Shown: positions 9,258 to 18,950, counted from the first letter of the stretch. The stretch: DNA of 64,000 nt from PCRC01 sp017848435 (GCA_965284315.1 OZ260072.1:3100001-3164000), one strand, 5' to 3'. A program made the numbers and translations. Notes: a model not told the origin generated them from the letters alone.

Positions 9258-10355
9258 TCAGCCCAGCTGGCGCAGCGGGTGCTGGTCGGTTGGCCAGGGG
9301 CTGTTGAAGAAGGCGGCCACATCGGCAGGCTGCACGTCTTCAATCTGCGCCGGGCGCCATTGCGGCTGGTGGTCTTTGTCAATCGCCAACGCACGGATGC
9401 CTTCCACCGTTTCACTGGCGGCGCTGGGGCGCAGGTGAAAACACTGGTGGACCATGTCGCGCTCCATGCGCAGCGCGTCGGCCAGGCCCATGGCACGGCC
9501 CCGGCGGATTTGCGCCAGCACCACGTGCAGCATCAGCGGTGAGCGCTTGCGCAGCAAGGCCAGCGTGTCGCGGGCCCAGTCGCTGGCGTCTGCGGCCAGC
9601 GCGTCCACGATGGCCTGCACGCTGTCCAGCGCGAACACCGCGTCAATCGCGGCATGGCTGGCCTTTTTGGGGGCGGGGGCGGCAAAACGGGTGCGCAGCC
9701 AATGCTCCACCGCCGCGCTGCTCTCAAACGGCGTGGCCACCAACTTGTTCCAGATCACCGGCAGCTCGCCGGCGCTGACATGGCCGTCGGCCAGGCCCCA
9801 GGCAATGGCCTCTGCGCTGCCAATCGTCAGGCCGGTCAGGGCCAGGTACTCGCCCACGCGGCCAGGACAGCGGCTCAGGAAATAGCTGCCGCCCACGTCG
9901 GGGAACAGGCCGATGCCGGTCTCCGGCATGGCCATTTTGGTCCGCTCCGTCACCACCCGCAGGCTGGCGCCCTGGCTGATGCCCATGCCACCGCCCATGA
10001 CGATGCCGTCCATCAGCGCGATGTAGGGCTTGGGGTAGGTGGCAATCAGGTGGTTGAGGCGGTATTCCTCGGTGAAGAAGTCACCCAGCGTGCTGTCACC
10101 GGCCAGCGCAGCGGTGTGGAAGAAACGGATGTCGCCACCGGCGCAGAAGTTGCCAAAAGCGTCTTCTTTGCCGGTGCCACGGACCACCACCGCCAGAACG
10201 GCTGGTTCGTCCCGCCATGCCTGCAGGGTGGCAGCGAGGGTGCGCACCATGCCCAGGGACAGGGCATTGAGTGCACGGGGCCGGTTCAGGGTGATGAGAC
10301 CGAGTTGTCCATGCACCTCGGCAATCACGTCGTTGGGGTGGTTGCCGGTGTTCAT
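9258..10355 (-). CDS. Enoyl-CoA hydratase/isomerase family, 3-hydroxyisobutyryl-CoA hydrolase-like
   Basis: A 365-aa crotonase-fold protein. Motifs include GLITLNRPRALNAL, the oxyanion-hole segments FCAGGDI and GIVMGGGMGIS, and PETGIGLFPDVGGSYFLSR, which carries the acidic residue typical of HIBYL-CoA hydrolases. Its length exceeds simple enoyl-CoA hydratases (about 260 aa) and fits the HIBCH group, which acts in valine degradation. No other valine-catabolism gene is nearby, so the exact thioester is an inference. It lies just downstream of typA on the same strand. Confidence 0.85.
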   Translation of the reverse strand: MNTGNHPNDVIAEVHGQLGLITLNRPRALNALSLGMVRTLAATLQAWRDEPAVLAVVVRGTGKEDAFGNFCAGGDIRFFHTAALAGDSTLGDFFTEEYRLNHLIATYPKPYIALMDGIVMGGGMGISQGASLRVVTERTKMAMPETGIGLFPDVGGSYFLSRCPGRVGEYLALTGLTIGSAEAIAWGLADGHVSAGELPVIWNKLVATPFESSAAVEHWLRTRFAAPAPKKASHAAIDAVFALDSVQAIVDALAADASDWARDTLALLRKRSPLMLHVVLAQIRRGRAMGLADALRMERDMVHQCFHLRPSAASETVEGIRALAIDKDHQPQWRPAQIEDVQPADVAAFFNSPWPTDQHPLRQLG

Positions 10356-10400
10356 GGCCAGACTCTCTCGTGCATCACTTGGGGAAAACCGGGCCGCCGA

Positions 10401-12224
10401 TCAGCGGCCTGCGCGCTTGCGTTCGCTCTCAGACAGGTGGCGCTTGCGCAGGCGGATCGACTTGGGCGTGATTTCCACCAGCTCGTCGTCCTCGATGAAC
10501 TCCACAGCGTACTCCAGCGTCGCGTCAATCGGCGGCGTGATCTTGACCGCGTCTTCCTTGCCGGAGACGCGGAAGTTGGTCAGCTGCTTGGTGCGGGTGG
10601 CATTGACCACCAAGTCGTTGTCGCGGCTGTGGATGCCAACGATCATGCCTTCGTACACCGGGTCATTGGCACGCACGAACATGCGGCCACGGTCGTCGAG
10701 CTTGCCCAGCGCGTAGGTGAAGATTTCGCCAGCGTCCATGGAGATCAGCACGCCGTTCTTGCGGCCACCGATCTCGCCCTTGTGCGGCTCGTAGCTGTCG
10801 AAGATGTTGGAGATCAGGCCCGAGCCACGTGTCAGGTTCAGGAATTCGTTGGTGAAGCCGATCAGGCCCCGTGCCGGAATGCGGTATTCCAGGCGCACAC
10901 GGCCGCGGCCGTCCGGCTCCATGTTGACGAGTTCGCCCTTGCGCTCGCCCAGCGCCTGCATCACGCCGCCCTGGTGCTGGTCTTCGATGTCGGCGGTGAC
11001 CATCTCGATGGGTTCGTGCTTTTCACCGTTGATGTCGCGGTACACCACACGCGGCTTGCTCACCGCGAGTTCGTAGCCTTCGCGGCGCATGTTTTCCAGC
11101 AGGATGGTCAGGTGCAGTTCGCCCCGGCCCATGACTTCAAAAATGCCTTCTTCGTCGGTTTCCTTGACGCGCAACGCCACGTTGTGCTGCAGCTCTTTTT
11201 GCAGGCGGTCCCAAATCTGGCGGCTGGTGACGTACTTGCCTTCACGGCCGGCCAGCGGGCTGGTGTTGACGCAGAAGTTCATGGTCAGCGTGGGCTCGTC
11301 CACCTTGAGCATGGGCAGCGGTGCCGGGTTCAGCGGGTCGGTGACGGTGACGCCAATGCCGATGTCCGGAATGCCGTTGATCAGCACGATTTCGCCCGGG
11401 CCGGCCTCCAGCGCCTGCACGCGCTCCAGACCCTGGAAGGTCAGCACCTGGTTGACGCGGCCCTTGATGGCCTTGCCGTCCGGGCCTTCCATGACCACCA
11501 CGTCCATCATCGGTTTGATGGTGCCGGCGCTGATGCGGCCAACGCCAATGCGGCCGACGAAGGTGGAAAAATCGAGCGCGGAAATCTGCAGCTGCAGCGG
11601 CGCGGCCGGGTCACCGGTCTGGGCCGGCACGTGCTTGAGCACGGTGTTGAACAGGGCCGACATGTCGGGGCCCCACTGCTCACCGGGCGCGCCCTCTTCC
11701 ATCGACGACCAGCCGTTGATGCCAGAGGCGTACACGACCGGGAAGTCAAGCTGTTCGTCGGTCGCGCCGAGTTTGTCGAACAAATCAAACGCAGCGTTGA
11801 CGACGTAGTCGGGACGGGCACCGGGCTTGTCCACCTTGTTCACCACCAGGATCGGCTTGAGGCCCAGGGCCAGCGCCTTCTTGGTGACGAAACGGGTCTG
11901 TGGCATCGGGCCTTCTTGCGCGTCGATCAGCAGCACCACACCGTCCACCATGGACAGGGCGCGTTCCACTTCGCCGCCGAAGTCGGCGTGGCCCGGGGTG
12001 TCGACGATGTTGATGTGCGTGCCTTCCCAGGTCACGGCGCAGTTCTTGGCCAGGATGGTGATGCCACGCTCTTTTTCAATCGCGTTGTTGTCCATCACGG
12101 TGTCGACCACTTTTTCGTGTTCGGCAAAGGTGCCGGACTGGCGCAGCAGCTGGTCGACCATGGTGGTTTTGCCATGGTCAACGTGGGCGATGATGGCGAT
12201 GTTGCGGATCTGTTTCTGGCTCAT
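10401..12224 (-). CDS. typA: Ribosome-associated GTPase TypA/BipA
   Basis: Translational GTPase involved in 50S assembly and stress or cold adaptation. The 607-aa protein has G1 AHVDHGKTT, G3 DTPGHADF, G4 NKVD, EF-G-like domains II, III and V, and the TypA-specific C-terminal domain. The ATG at 12224 has AGGA close upstream and fits the family start MSQKQIRNIAIIAHVD. A GTG 24 bases further up lies inside the end of truB. It is the last gene of the leftward rimP-to-typA cluster. Confidence 0.96.
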   Translation of the reverse strand: MSQKQIRNIAIIAHVDHGKTTMVDQLLRQSGTFAEHEKVVDTVMDNNAIEKERGITILAKNCAVTWEGTHINIVDTPGHADFGGEVERALSMVDGVVLLIDAQEGPMPQTRFVTKKALALGLKPILVVNKVDKPGARPDYVVNAAFDLFDKLGATDEQLDFPVVYASGINGWSSMEEGAPGEQWGPDMSALFNTVLKHVPAQTGDPAAPLQLQISALDFSTFVGRIGVGRISAGTIKPMMDVVVMEGPDGKAIKGRVNQVLTFQGLERVQALEAGPGEIVLINGIPDIGIGVTVTDPLNPAPLPMLKVDEPTLTMNFCVNTSPLAGREGKYVTSRQIWDRLQKELQHNVALRVKETDEEGIFEVMGRGELHLTILLENMRREGYELAVSKPRVVYRDINGEKHEPIEMVTADIEDQHQGGVMQALGERKGELVNMEPDGRGRVRLEYRIPARGLIGFTNEFLNLTRGSGLISNIFDSYEPHKGEIGGRKNGVLISMDAGEIFTYALGKLDDRGRMFVRANDPVYEGMIVGIHSRDNDLVVNATRTKQLTNFRVSGKEDAVKITPPIDATLEYAVEFIEDDELVEITPKSIRLRKRHLSESERKRAGR

Positions 12225-12244
12225 GGTGGTTTCCTGGTGGCTGT

Positions 12245-13255
12245 TCACACGGTGGCGTGTGGCCGGTTTTCTAAAATCTGCTGAATGTCAATCGGGCTGA
12301 GAAGGCGGTCGGGAATCAGCTCCCGGGCGCGGATGTGGGCGGCCCCCAGCAGGGCCGCCGGTTGCGTGCCAAACACGGCTACGGCGGGCTGGTCGTCCAG
12401 GTCCACCCGGCGGCGCAGGCCGCTCAAAAAGCGCCCTGCATTGTCGGCGTCCAGCGTGACGCGGGCATGACCCGCCAGCAGCGACTCCACCGGCAGCAGG
12501 CAGGCGAGCCGCCCGTCTTCGGGCATGGCTTCCAGCGCCGCCAGCGTGACGCAGGGCGCCAGCGTGAAATCGCCAGTGGCGGTGCGGCGCAGCGCACGCA
12601 GGTGGGCACCGCAACCGAGGGCTTCGCCAATGTCTTCGGCCAGCGTGCGGATGTAGGTGCCTTTGCTGCAGGTCACTGTAATTTTGATAGCACTACCGCA
12701 AGTATTGACTAGGGCTTGAGCGCTATTTGACTCAAAATTGACCTCTGAAGCACCGTCAAAGGCCACCGACAGCGCCAAAATCTCGACCGAGCGCGCGGCA
12801 CGCTCGACCGTCTGCCCGGCGCGCGCGTACTCGTACAGCGCCTTGCCGTCTTTTTTCAGCGCGCTGTACATCGGTGGCACCTGCTCTTGGGGGCCCAAAA
12901 ACTGGGCGGCCACGGCGGCGAGTTGCTCGGCCGTCACAGCCACAGACCGGGTGCTGAGCACATCGCCCTCGGCGTCGCCGGTGGTGGTGGTCACGCCGAG
13001 CTGGGCAATCGCCACATACGACTTGGGGGCGTCCAGTTGCAACTGGCTGAACTTGGTGGCGGCACCAAAACACAACGGCAACACGCCGGTGGCCAGCGGG
13101 TCCAGCGTGCCGGTGTGGCCGGCTTTTTCCGCGCGCAGCAGCCATTTGGCTTTCTGCAGCGCATCGTTGCTGGAGAGTCCGAGTGGTTTGTCGAGCAACA
13201 GCACCCCATGCACGGGGCGCCTCACGACCCGTGTCCGTGGTGCGCTGGTGATCAT
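12245..13255 (-). CDS. truB: tRNA pseudouridine(55) synthase
   Basis: Makes pseudouridine 55 in the T-loop of tRNAs. The 336-aa protein has GVLLLDKPLGLSSNDALQK, the catalytic Asp region GHTGTLDPLATGVLP, and CSKGTYIRTLAEDIG. Just before that last motif, about 17 residues (NFESNSAQALVNTCGSA) are encoded by a copy of a dispersed repeat (12681-12741), with codons much more AT-rich than the rest of the gene. The protein appears longer here than usual for the family. The start overlaps rbfA by 4 bases (ATGA), indicating coupling. Confidence 0.95.
   Translation of the reverse strand: MITSAPRTRVVRRPVHGVLLLDKPLGLSSNDALQKAKWLLRAEKAGHTGTLDPLATGVLPLCFGAATKFSQLQLDAPKSYVAIAQLGVTTTTGDAEGDVLSTRSVAVTAEQLAAVAAQFLGPQEQVPPMYSALKKDGKALYEYARAGQTVERAARSVEILALSVAFDGASEVNFESNSAQALVNTCGSAIKITVTCSKGTYIRTLAEDIGEALGCGAHLRALRRTATGDFTLAPCVTLAALEAMPEDGRLACLLPVESLLAGHARVTLDADNAGRFLSGLRRRVDLDDQPAVAVFGTQPAALLGAAHIRARELIPDRLLSPIDIQQILENRPHATV
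12681..12741 (+). repeat. Dispersed repeat, copy 1 (inside truB)
   Basis: About 60 bp beginning ATTTTGATAGCACTACCGCA and continuing through the core ACTAGGGCTTGAG to CTATTTGACTCAAAATTG. The ends form an imperfect inverted repeat (TTTTGATAGC against TTTTGAGTCAAATAGC). It lies antisense to truB and keeps its frame open. The core is shared with the copies at 22663, 31343, 46162, 54501 and 58880. Confidence 0.75.
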
Positions 13256-13626
13256 TCGCTGTCCTTGGCCCGGGAGGAAACAGCCTTGGCGATCAGCGCG
13301 TTCATGTCGGCCGCACGCTCGGTGGTGCGGTCAAACAGGAAGTGCAGTGTCGGCACGGTGTGGATGTGCAGGCGCTTGAACAACCCGTTGCGCAGGAAGC
13401 CAGCGGCCTGGTTGAGGGCCACTTCGCACTCTTTCGGGTCGCCCACCAGCACGCTGAAAAACACCTTGGCGTGGGCGTAGTCCGGCGTGACCTCCACCGA
13501 CTGCACGGTGACCATGCCGACGCGGGGGTCCTTCAGCTCGCGGGCGATCAGCTCGGTCAGATCGCGCTGGATCTGATCGGCCACCTTGAAGCTGCGGTTG
13601 GGGGTTGACGACTTGCGGGCGGGCAT
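13252..13626 (-). CDS. rbfA: 30S ribosome-binding factor A
   Basis: Late 30S maturation and cold-shock factor. The 124-aa KH-fold protein has RSFKVADQIQRDLTELIARELKDPRV at its N terminus (quoted in part: QIQRDLTELIARELKDPRVG), followed by VTPDYAHAKVFFSVL and the C-terminal PTLHFLFDRTTERAADMNAL. It sits in the conserved order infB-rbfA-truB, 15 bases after infB, and overlaps truB by 4 bases. Confidence 0.95.
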   Translation of the reverse strand: MPARKSSTPNRSFKVADQIQRDLTELIARELKDPRVGMVTVQSVEVTPDYAHAKVFFSVLVGDPKECEVALNQAAGFLRNGLFKRLHIHTVPTLHFLFDRTTERAADMNALIAKAVSSRAKDSE

Positions 13627-13641
13627 AGGTTTACCGGCGCA

Positions 13642-16515
13642 TCACAGCGTGCGGGCGATTTCCTTGATCTCGAAGAACTCCAACTGGTCATTGACCTGGA
13701 TGTCGTTGTAGTTCTTCAGCTTGATACCGCACTCGAAGCCTTCCTTGACCTCGCGCACATCGTCCTTGACGCGCTTGAGCGACTCCAGCTCGCCGGTGTA
13801 GACCACCACGTTGTCGCGCAGCAAACGGAACTTGGCCGAGCGGTTGACCAAGCCAGAGGTGACCATGCAACCGGCCACGGTGCCGATCTTGGAGGCCACG
13901 AACACGGTGCGGATTTCCGCGGTGCCGATGACTTCTTCCTTCTTGTCCGGCGTCAGCATGCCCGACATGGCAACCTTCAGGTCGTCCACCGCGTCGTAAA
14001 TGATGCTGTAGTAGCGGATGTCGACGCCATTGCCTTCGGCCAGCTTGCGCGCGCCGGCATCGGCCCGCACGTTGAAACCGATGATGACGGCCTTGGAGGC
14101 AATCGCCAGGTTGATGTCCGACTCGCTGATGCCACCCACGGCGGCATAGACCATCTGGACCTTGACCTCGTCGGTCGACAGCTTGAGCAGCGACTGCGAC
14201 AGCGCTTCCTGCGAACCCTGCACGTCGGACTTGACGATGATGGGCAGCGTCTTGACCTCGCCCGCCGTCATGTCGGAGAACATGTTCTCCAGCTTGGCGG
14301 CCTGCTGTTTGGCCAGCTTGGTGTTGCGGAACTTGCCGGCGCGGTAGGTGGCGATTTCGCGCGCACGGCGCTCGTCGGTCAGCACCATGAACTCGTCACC
14401 GGCCTGCGGCACTTCCGTCAGACCCTGGATTTCCACCGGGATCGACGGACCAGCGGTCTTGATGGTGCGGCCGTTTTCGTCCAACATGGCGCGCACGCGG
14501 CCATAGGTCTGGCCCGCCAGCACCACGTCACCGGTCTTCAGCGTACCGGACTGCACCAGCACCGTGGCCACCGGGCCGCGGCCCTTGTCGAGCTGGGCTT
14601 CAATCACCAGGCCCTTGGCCATGGCGTCCACCGGCGCTTTCAGTTCCAGCACTTCGGCCTGCAGCAGCACCTGCTCCAGCAGATCGTCAATGCCCTGGCC
14701 GGTCTTGGCAGACACCGAGACAAACGGCGACTCGCCGCCGTACTCTTCCGGCACGACTTCTTCAACCACCAGCTCCTGCTTCACGCGCTCGGGGTTGGCA
14801 TCGGGCTTGTCGATCTTGTTGACCGCGACCACGATCGGCACACCGGCCGCTTTCGCGTGCTTGATGGCTTCCTTGGTCTGCGGCATCACGCCGTCGTCGG
14901 CCGCGACCACCAGGATCACGATGTCGGTGGCCTTGGCACCACGGGCCCGCATGGCGGTGAACGCCTCGTGGCCGGGGGTGTCGAGGAAGGACACCATGCC
15001 GCGTGGGGTTTCCACGTGGTAGGCACCGATGTGCTGGGTGATGCCGCCGGCTTCACCGGAGGCGACCTTGGCACGGCGGATGTAGTCCAGCAGCGAGGTC
15101 TTGCCGTGGTCGACGTGGCCCATGACGGTGACCACCGGCGCGCGCGGCAGGGCTTCGCCCTCGGCGGCCGCGACGTCCTGGTCGGTGAAGGCTTCGGGGT
15201 CGTCCAGCGCGGCCACGATGGCCTTGTGGCCCATTTCTTCCACCACGATCATCGCGGTGTCCTGGTCCAGCGGCTGGTTGATGGTGACCATCTGGCCCAG
15301 CTTCATCAGGTGCTTGATCACCTCGGACGACTTGACCGCCATCTTGTGCGCCAGTTCGGCCACGGTGATGGTTTCTGGCACGTGCACTTCGATCACACGT
15401 GCCTCCACCGGTGCGGCCACAGCCACGTCACCGCGGTCGTTGCGGTCATTGCCACGGCGGCCACGCGGCCCGCCACGCCAGTTGCCACGGCCCACGCCGC
15501 CGCTGCTGTCGCCACGGGTCTTGATTTCCTTCTTCTTGGCCGGGTCGCCCGCCCAGCTGGACGACAGCTTGGCGGATTTGACTTCCTTGTTGGCATCGCC
15601 AGGGGCTGCCGCAGCGCCAGGCGCGGGCTTGGCCGTGACCGAGCCCGCCGGCTTGTGCAGCGTGCCTTTCATGCCGGGCTTGTTCGGGTCCACCTTGACG
15701 GCGGGCTTCGGCTCTTCCGGCTTCTTGGCGGTCAACACCTTTTTGGGCGTGGACATCATGGTGCGGATGGCGGCGGCCTCGGCCTCGGCGCGGCGGCGGC
15801 GGTCCTGCAGGTCCGCCGTGCGGGCGGCTTCGTCGTCGGAGCGGGCCTTGGATTCGGCTTCGGCCTTCAGGCGCGCTTCTTCCTTGGCGGCGGCTTCGGC
15901 GGCGGCGCGCTGTGCCTTGGCTTCCATCACCGAGGCGTCGTTCATCGTGGCCTTGTCGGCCAGCGCTTCTTTTTTGGCGCGTTCGGCGGCCTCGTAAGCG
16001 GCAGCGCGTTCGGCGGCTTCGCGTTCACGGGCTTCGTTGGTCTCACGCAGGCGGCGCTTTTCGGTCAGGTCTTCTTCCTGGCGGCGCAGCAGTTCGGCAT
16101 GGCGGCGTGCCTCTTCTTCACGGCGCGCGAGTTCGGCGTCGTCAATGCCCGCCGGGGACGGGGCCGCAGGCGCAGGGGCCTCAACGGCAGGTGCGGGTGC
16201 AACTTCCAACTCGTCGTCGCGTTTGATGAAGGTGCGCTTCTTGCGCACCTCGACCTGGATCGTGCGGGCGCGGCCGGTGGCGTCGGCCTGCTTGATCTCG
16301 CTGGTGGATTTCTTCACCAGCGTGATCTTCTTGCGGTCGGCCACGACAGTGCCGTGGCTGGCCTGCAGGAAACCGAGCAGGCGCTGCTTGTCAGTGTCGT
16401 TCAGCGCATCGCTGACGCTGGACTTGGCGACCCCGGCAGCCTTGAGCTGGTCAAGCAGGGTTTCGGGTGATTTTTTGAGTTCGGCAGCGAACTCGGCAAC
16501 GGTGGTACTGGACAT
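13642..16515 (-). CDS. infB: Translation initiation factor IF-2
   Basis: GTPase that places fMet-tRNA on the 30S subunit and drives subunit joining. The 957-aa protein starts with an IF2-N domain (TTVAEFAAELKKSPETLLDQ). A long Ala/Glu/Arg-rich helical linker with many AEAxAKEEARLKAE-type stretches runs over about residues 130-260, followed by a Gly/Arg-rich patch (GRGNWRGGPRGRRGNDRN). The second IF2-N domain comes next, then the G domain with GHVDHGKTSLLDYIR, DTPGHEAF, NKIDKP and SAKTGQG. The length is typical of betaproteobacteria. The start is 25 bases downstream of nusA. Confidence 0.97.
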   Translation of the reverse strand: MSSTTVAEFAAELKKSPETLLDQLKAAGVAKSSVSDALNDTDKQRLLGFLQASHGTVVADRKKITLVKKSTSEIKQADATGRARTIQVEVRKKRTFIKRDDELEVAPAPAVEAPAPAAPSPAGIDDAELARREEEARRHAELLRRQEEDLTEKRRLRETNEAREREAAERAAAYEAAERAKKEALADKATMNDASVMEAKAQRAAAEAAAKEEARLKAEAESKARSDDEAARTADLQDRRRRAEAEAAAIRTMMSTPKKVLTAKKPEEPKPAVKVDPNKPGMKGTLHKPAGSVTAKPAPGAAAAPGDANKEVKSAKLSSSWAGDPAKKKEIKTRGDSSGGVGRGNWRGGPRGRRGNDRNDRGDVAVAAPVEARVIEVHVPETITVAELAHKMAVKSSEVIKHLMKLGQMVTINQPLDQDTAMIVVEEMGHKAIVAALDDPEAFTDQDVAAAEGEALPRAPVVTVMGHVDHGKTSLLDYIRRAKVASGEAGGITQHIGAYHVETPRGMVSFLDTPGHEAFTAMRARGAKATDIVILVVAADDGVMPQTKEAIKHAKAAGVPIVVAVNKIDKPDANPERVKQELVVEEVVPEEYGGESPFVSVSAKTGQGIDDLLEQVLLQAEVLELKAPVDAMAKGLVIEAQLDKGRGPVATVLVQSGTLKTGDVVLAGQTYGRVRAMLDENGRTIKTAGPSIPVEIQGLTEVPQAGDEFMVLTDERRAREIATYRAGKFRNTKLAKQQAAKLENMFSDMTAGEVKTLPIIVKSDVQGSQEALSQSLLKLSTDEVKVQMVYAAVGGISESDINLAIASKAVIIGFNVRADAGARKLAEGNGVDIRYYSIIYDAVDDLKVAMSGMLTPDKKEEVIGTAEIRTVFVASKIGTVAGCMVTSGLVNRSAKFRLLRDNVVVYTGELESLKRVKDDVREVKEGFECGIKLKNYNDIQVNDQLEFFEIKEIARTL

Positions 16516-16539
16516 ATCTGGCGTTCCTGGTGATGGCCT

Positions 16540-18042
16540 TCATGACCCAGACTCTTCGTCGGCGTCACTGGTAAACCAGTGCGCGCGAGCGGTCATGATC
16601 AGGGCGGTGGCCTCTTCCGCAGTCTGGCCGGTGATGTCGGTGAGTTCGTCCGTGGCCAGGTCGGCCAGGTCGTCGCGGGTGTGCACGCCCGCCTCGGTGA
16701 GTTGGGCGATCAGTTCGGGCGTTATGCCCTCGATGTCGCGCAGCGCCTGGGAGACGGTTTCAACACCCTCTTCCTTGGCGATTTCCAGCGTCAGCAGCAC
16801 GTCCTTGGCGCGGGCACGGAGTTCGTTCACCGTGTCTTCGTCAAAGCTCTCGATTTCCAGCATTTCCTGGATCGGCACGTAGGCCACTTCTTCCAGGCTG
16901 GTGAAGCCTTCGGCGATCAGGATGTCGGCCACTTCCTCGTCCACGTCGAGCTTCTCGGTGAACAGGGCGCGGATGGAGCCGGTTTCGTCGGCGTTCTTCT
17001 GCGCCGACTCGGTGGCGTCCATGATGTTGATCTTCCAGCCGGTCAGTTCGGACGCCAGGCGCACGTTCTGGCCGCCGCGGCCAATCGCAATCGCCAGGTT
17101 TTCTTCGTCGACCACAACGTCCATGGCGTGGCGCTCTTCGTCCACCACGATGGACGACACGTTGGCCGGGGCCAGCGCGCCAATCACGAACTGCGCCGGG
17201 TCTTCACTCCACAGCACGATGTCGACGCGTTCGCCGGCCAGCTCGTTGGTGACGGAATTGACGCGGGTGCCGCGCACACCGACGCAGGTGCCGATCGGGT
17301 CGACGCGTTTGTCGTGGCTCAGCACCGCGATCTTGGCGCGCGAGCCGGGGTCGCGGGCGCAGGACTTGATCTCCAGCAGACCCTGCTCGATCTCGGGCAC
17401 CTCGTGCTTGAACAGCTCCATCATGTACTCGGGCGCACTGCGCGACAGCACAATCGGCGCGCCGCGCAAGGTCAGGTCCACCGACATGATCATGGCCCGC
17501 ACCCGGTCGCCGGTGCGCAGGTTTTCCTTCGGGATCATCTCGCTGCGCTTGAGGCGGCCTTCAACGCGGCCGCTCTCGACGATGAGGTCGCCCTTGTCGA
17601 GGCGCTTGACGGTGCCGACAAAAATATTGTCGCCGCGCGACATGAAGTCGTTCAGCAGCATTTCGCGTTCGGCATCGCGGATTTTTTGCAGAATGACCTG
17701 CTTGGCGGCCATTGCGCCAATGCGGCCAATCGGCACCGACTCGACGCCTTCTTCGATGTACTCGCCCTCTTCCACATCGGCGATGCGTTCCCTGGCGTCC
17801 ATCAGCAGCTCTTCGGCGTCCGGGTTTTGCAGGCCGGCCTCGTCGGGCACCACCAGCCAGCGGCGGAAGGTCTCGTAGCTGCCGCTGTCGCGGTCCACCG
17901 CGACGCGGATGTCCACGTCACCGGCATAGAGCTTTTTCGTGGCCTGCGCCAGCGCCGACTCCACCGCTGCGAACACCACGTCGCGTTCGACGCTTTTTTC
18001 GCGCGAGATGGCATCCACCAACATCAACATTTCGCGATTCAT
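16540..18042 (-). CDS. nusA: Transcription termination/antitermination factor NusA
   Basis: RNA polymerase-associated elongation, pausing and antitermination factor. The 500-aa protein has the N-terminal RNAP-binding domain (MNREMLMLVDAISREKSV), an S1 domain around residues 135-200 (NIFVGTVKRLDKGDLIVES), two KH domains (CVGVRGTRVNSVTNELAGER, AIGRGGQNVRLASELTGW) and two C-terminal acidic repeats (residues about 360-490). It lies between rimP and infB as in most bacteria. Confidence 0.97.
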   Translation of the reverse strand: MNREMLMLVDAISREKSVERDVVFAAVESALAQATKKLYAGDVDIRVAVDRDSGSYETFRRWLVVPDEAGLQNPDAEELLMDARERIADVEEGEYIEEGVESVPIGRIGAMAAKQVILQKIRDAEREMLLNDFMSRGDNIFVGTVKRLDKGDLIVESGRVEGRLKRSEMIPKENLRTGDRVRAMIMSVDLTLRGAPIVLSRSAPEYMMELFKHEVPEIEQGLLEIKSCARDPGSRAKIAVLSHDKRVDPIGTCVGVRGTRVNSVTNELAGERVDIVLWSEDPAQFVIGALAPANVSSIVVDEERHAMDVVVDEENLAIAIGRGGQNVRLASELTGWKINIMDATESAQKNADETGSIRALFTEKLDVDEEVADILIAEGFTSLEEVAYVPIQEMLEIESFDEDTVNELRARAKDVLLTLEIAKEEGVETVSQALRDIEGITPELIAQLTEAGVHTRDDLADLATDELTDITGQTAEEATALIMTARAHWFTSDADEESGS

Positions 18043-18157
18043 GCCACTGCACTCCTGTCTAAATCTGCGGACCGTCCGGCGTTGCCACCGGCACCGACCC
18101 GAACTGCATTTTGGGTTTGGCCCGGTGCATCACCGGGCACGTTGTTGCACTGCGCCG

Positions 18158-18781
18158 TCATTCGGCCACGTCCTTGGGCTTGCGGCCCTTGAAATCCACA
18201 ATCGGCGCCAAGCGTGCGTCGCGTATCTCTTCCAGCGTGAAACCCAGCGCGCTCATGGGCACCGGGCCACGCTTGCGGCTGACTTTCTGGCCAGGCTTGA
18301 CCGCAGGCGCATCGCTCCAGACCACCTGCCAGCCGGCTTCGGTTTTCTCGAGCGTGCCGCGAAATTTCTTGCGGTTGGCGTTCACGTAGCCTGCCGGCAC
18401 CGTGGCGCCCGGCTCCACCACACCGGCCAGGCCTGCTGCCGCGTTGGACGCCGCCACCGCCGCACTGCCAATCGGCGCCTTGAGCGTGATGTCCACCACC
18501 TCGCCCACAAAGCGCTCAAAGTCCTGCGCGTGCCGCAGTGGCCGGTCAATCCCGGGCGACGACACTTCCAGGCGCTGGTACACCACCCCGTCGACTTCCA
18601 GCGCAAACTGCAGCTGGCGCGTGACCTTCTCGCAGTCTTCCACCGTCACAAACTGCTCGACGCCGGCGACCCAGGGCAGGTCGATCGTGATGCGCAGCAA
18701 GCCCCCGGCGGAACGTTCCACCTCAATCAGGTCATAGCCGAAGCCGGCCACGGTTTGCTCGACGATTTGCTGCAGCGCCAC
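18158..18781 (-). CDS. rimP: Ribosome maturation factor RimP
   Basis: 30S maturation factor, first gene of the nusA-infB cluster. The 207-aa protein has the LIEVERSAGGLLRITIDLP opening and the signature LEVSSPGIDRPLRHAQDFERF. It is longer than the E. coli protein (about 150 aa) because of an Ala-rich and basic insertion after residue 115, a length I regard as usual for betaproteobacteria. The start is a GTG at 18781 with GGAG about 13 bases upstream. The frame gives no better ATG. The preceding terminator at 18839-18870 isolates this operon from the genes upstream. Confidence 0.93.
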   Translation of the reverse strand: MALQQIVEQTVAGFGYDLIEVERSAGGLLRITIDLPWVAGVEQFVTVEDCEKVTRQLQFALEVDGVVYQRLEVSSPGIDRPLRHAQDFERFVGEVVDITLKAPIGSAAVAASNAAAGLAGVVEPGATVPAGYVNANRKKFRGTLEKTEAGWQVVWSDAPAVKPGQKVSRKRGPVPMSALGFTLEEIRDARLAPIVDFKGRKPKDVAE

Positions 18782-18838
18782 TGTCTGGTTGAACTCCGGA
18801 ATCGCGTGAAATGCACGCGGCGTGAAAAACGATCGACC

Positions 18839-18870
18839 AAAAAAAACGGGCGGTAAATACCCGCCCGTTT
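18839..18870 (-). terminator. Rho-independent terminator after the alpha-E gene
   Basis: Perfect 7-bp stem CGGGCGG/CCGCCCG with a 7-base loop. Read on the minus strand, a run of eight T follows. It lies about 80 bases downstream of the alpha-E stop and ends that operon before rimP begins. The flanking AAA/TTT extends the stem to about 10 bp. Confidence 0.88.
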
Positions 18871-18950
18871 GGTCGTGAAGTGCGCATTGTACCCGGGGAA
18901 GACCCTGATATCAAGCCCATTGTCGCTGGCGTTGGCCGCCAGTCTGCCTT

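Noticed and set aside
9654..12284. An 876-codon open frame antisense to typA and the HIBCH-like gene.
   Set aside because: Long antisense frames are expected in GC-rich genes; the composition is His/Gln/Ala/Val-rich shadow and the sense genes are conserved.
18158..18781. RimP as an unusual fusion because of its extra 55 residues.
   Set aside because: The longer form with Ala-rich and basic insertion appears normal for betaproteobacteria.
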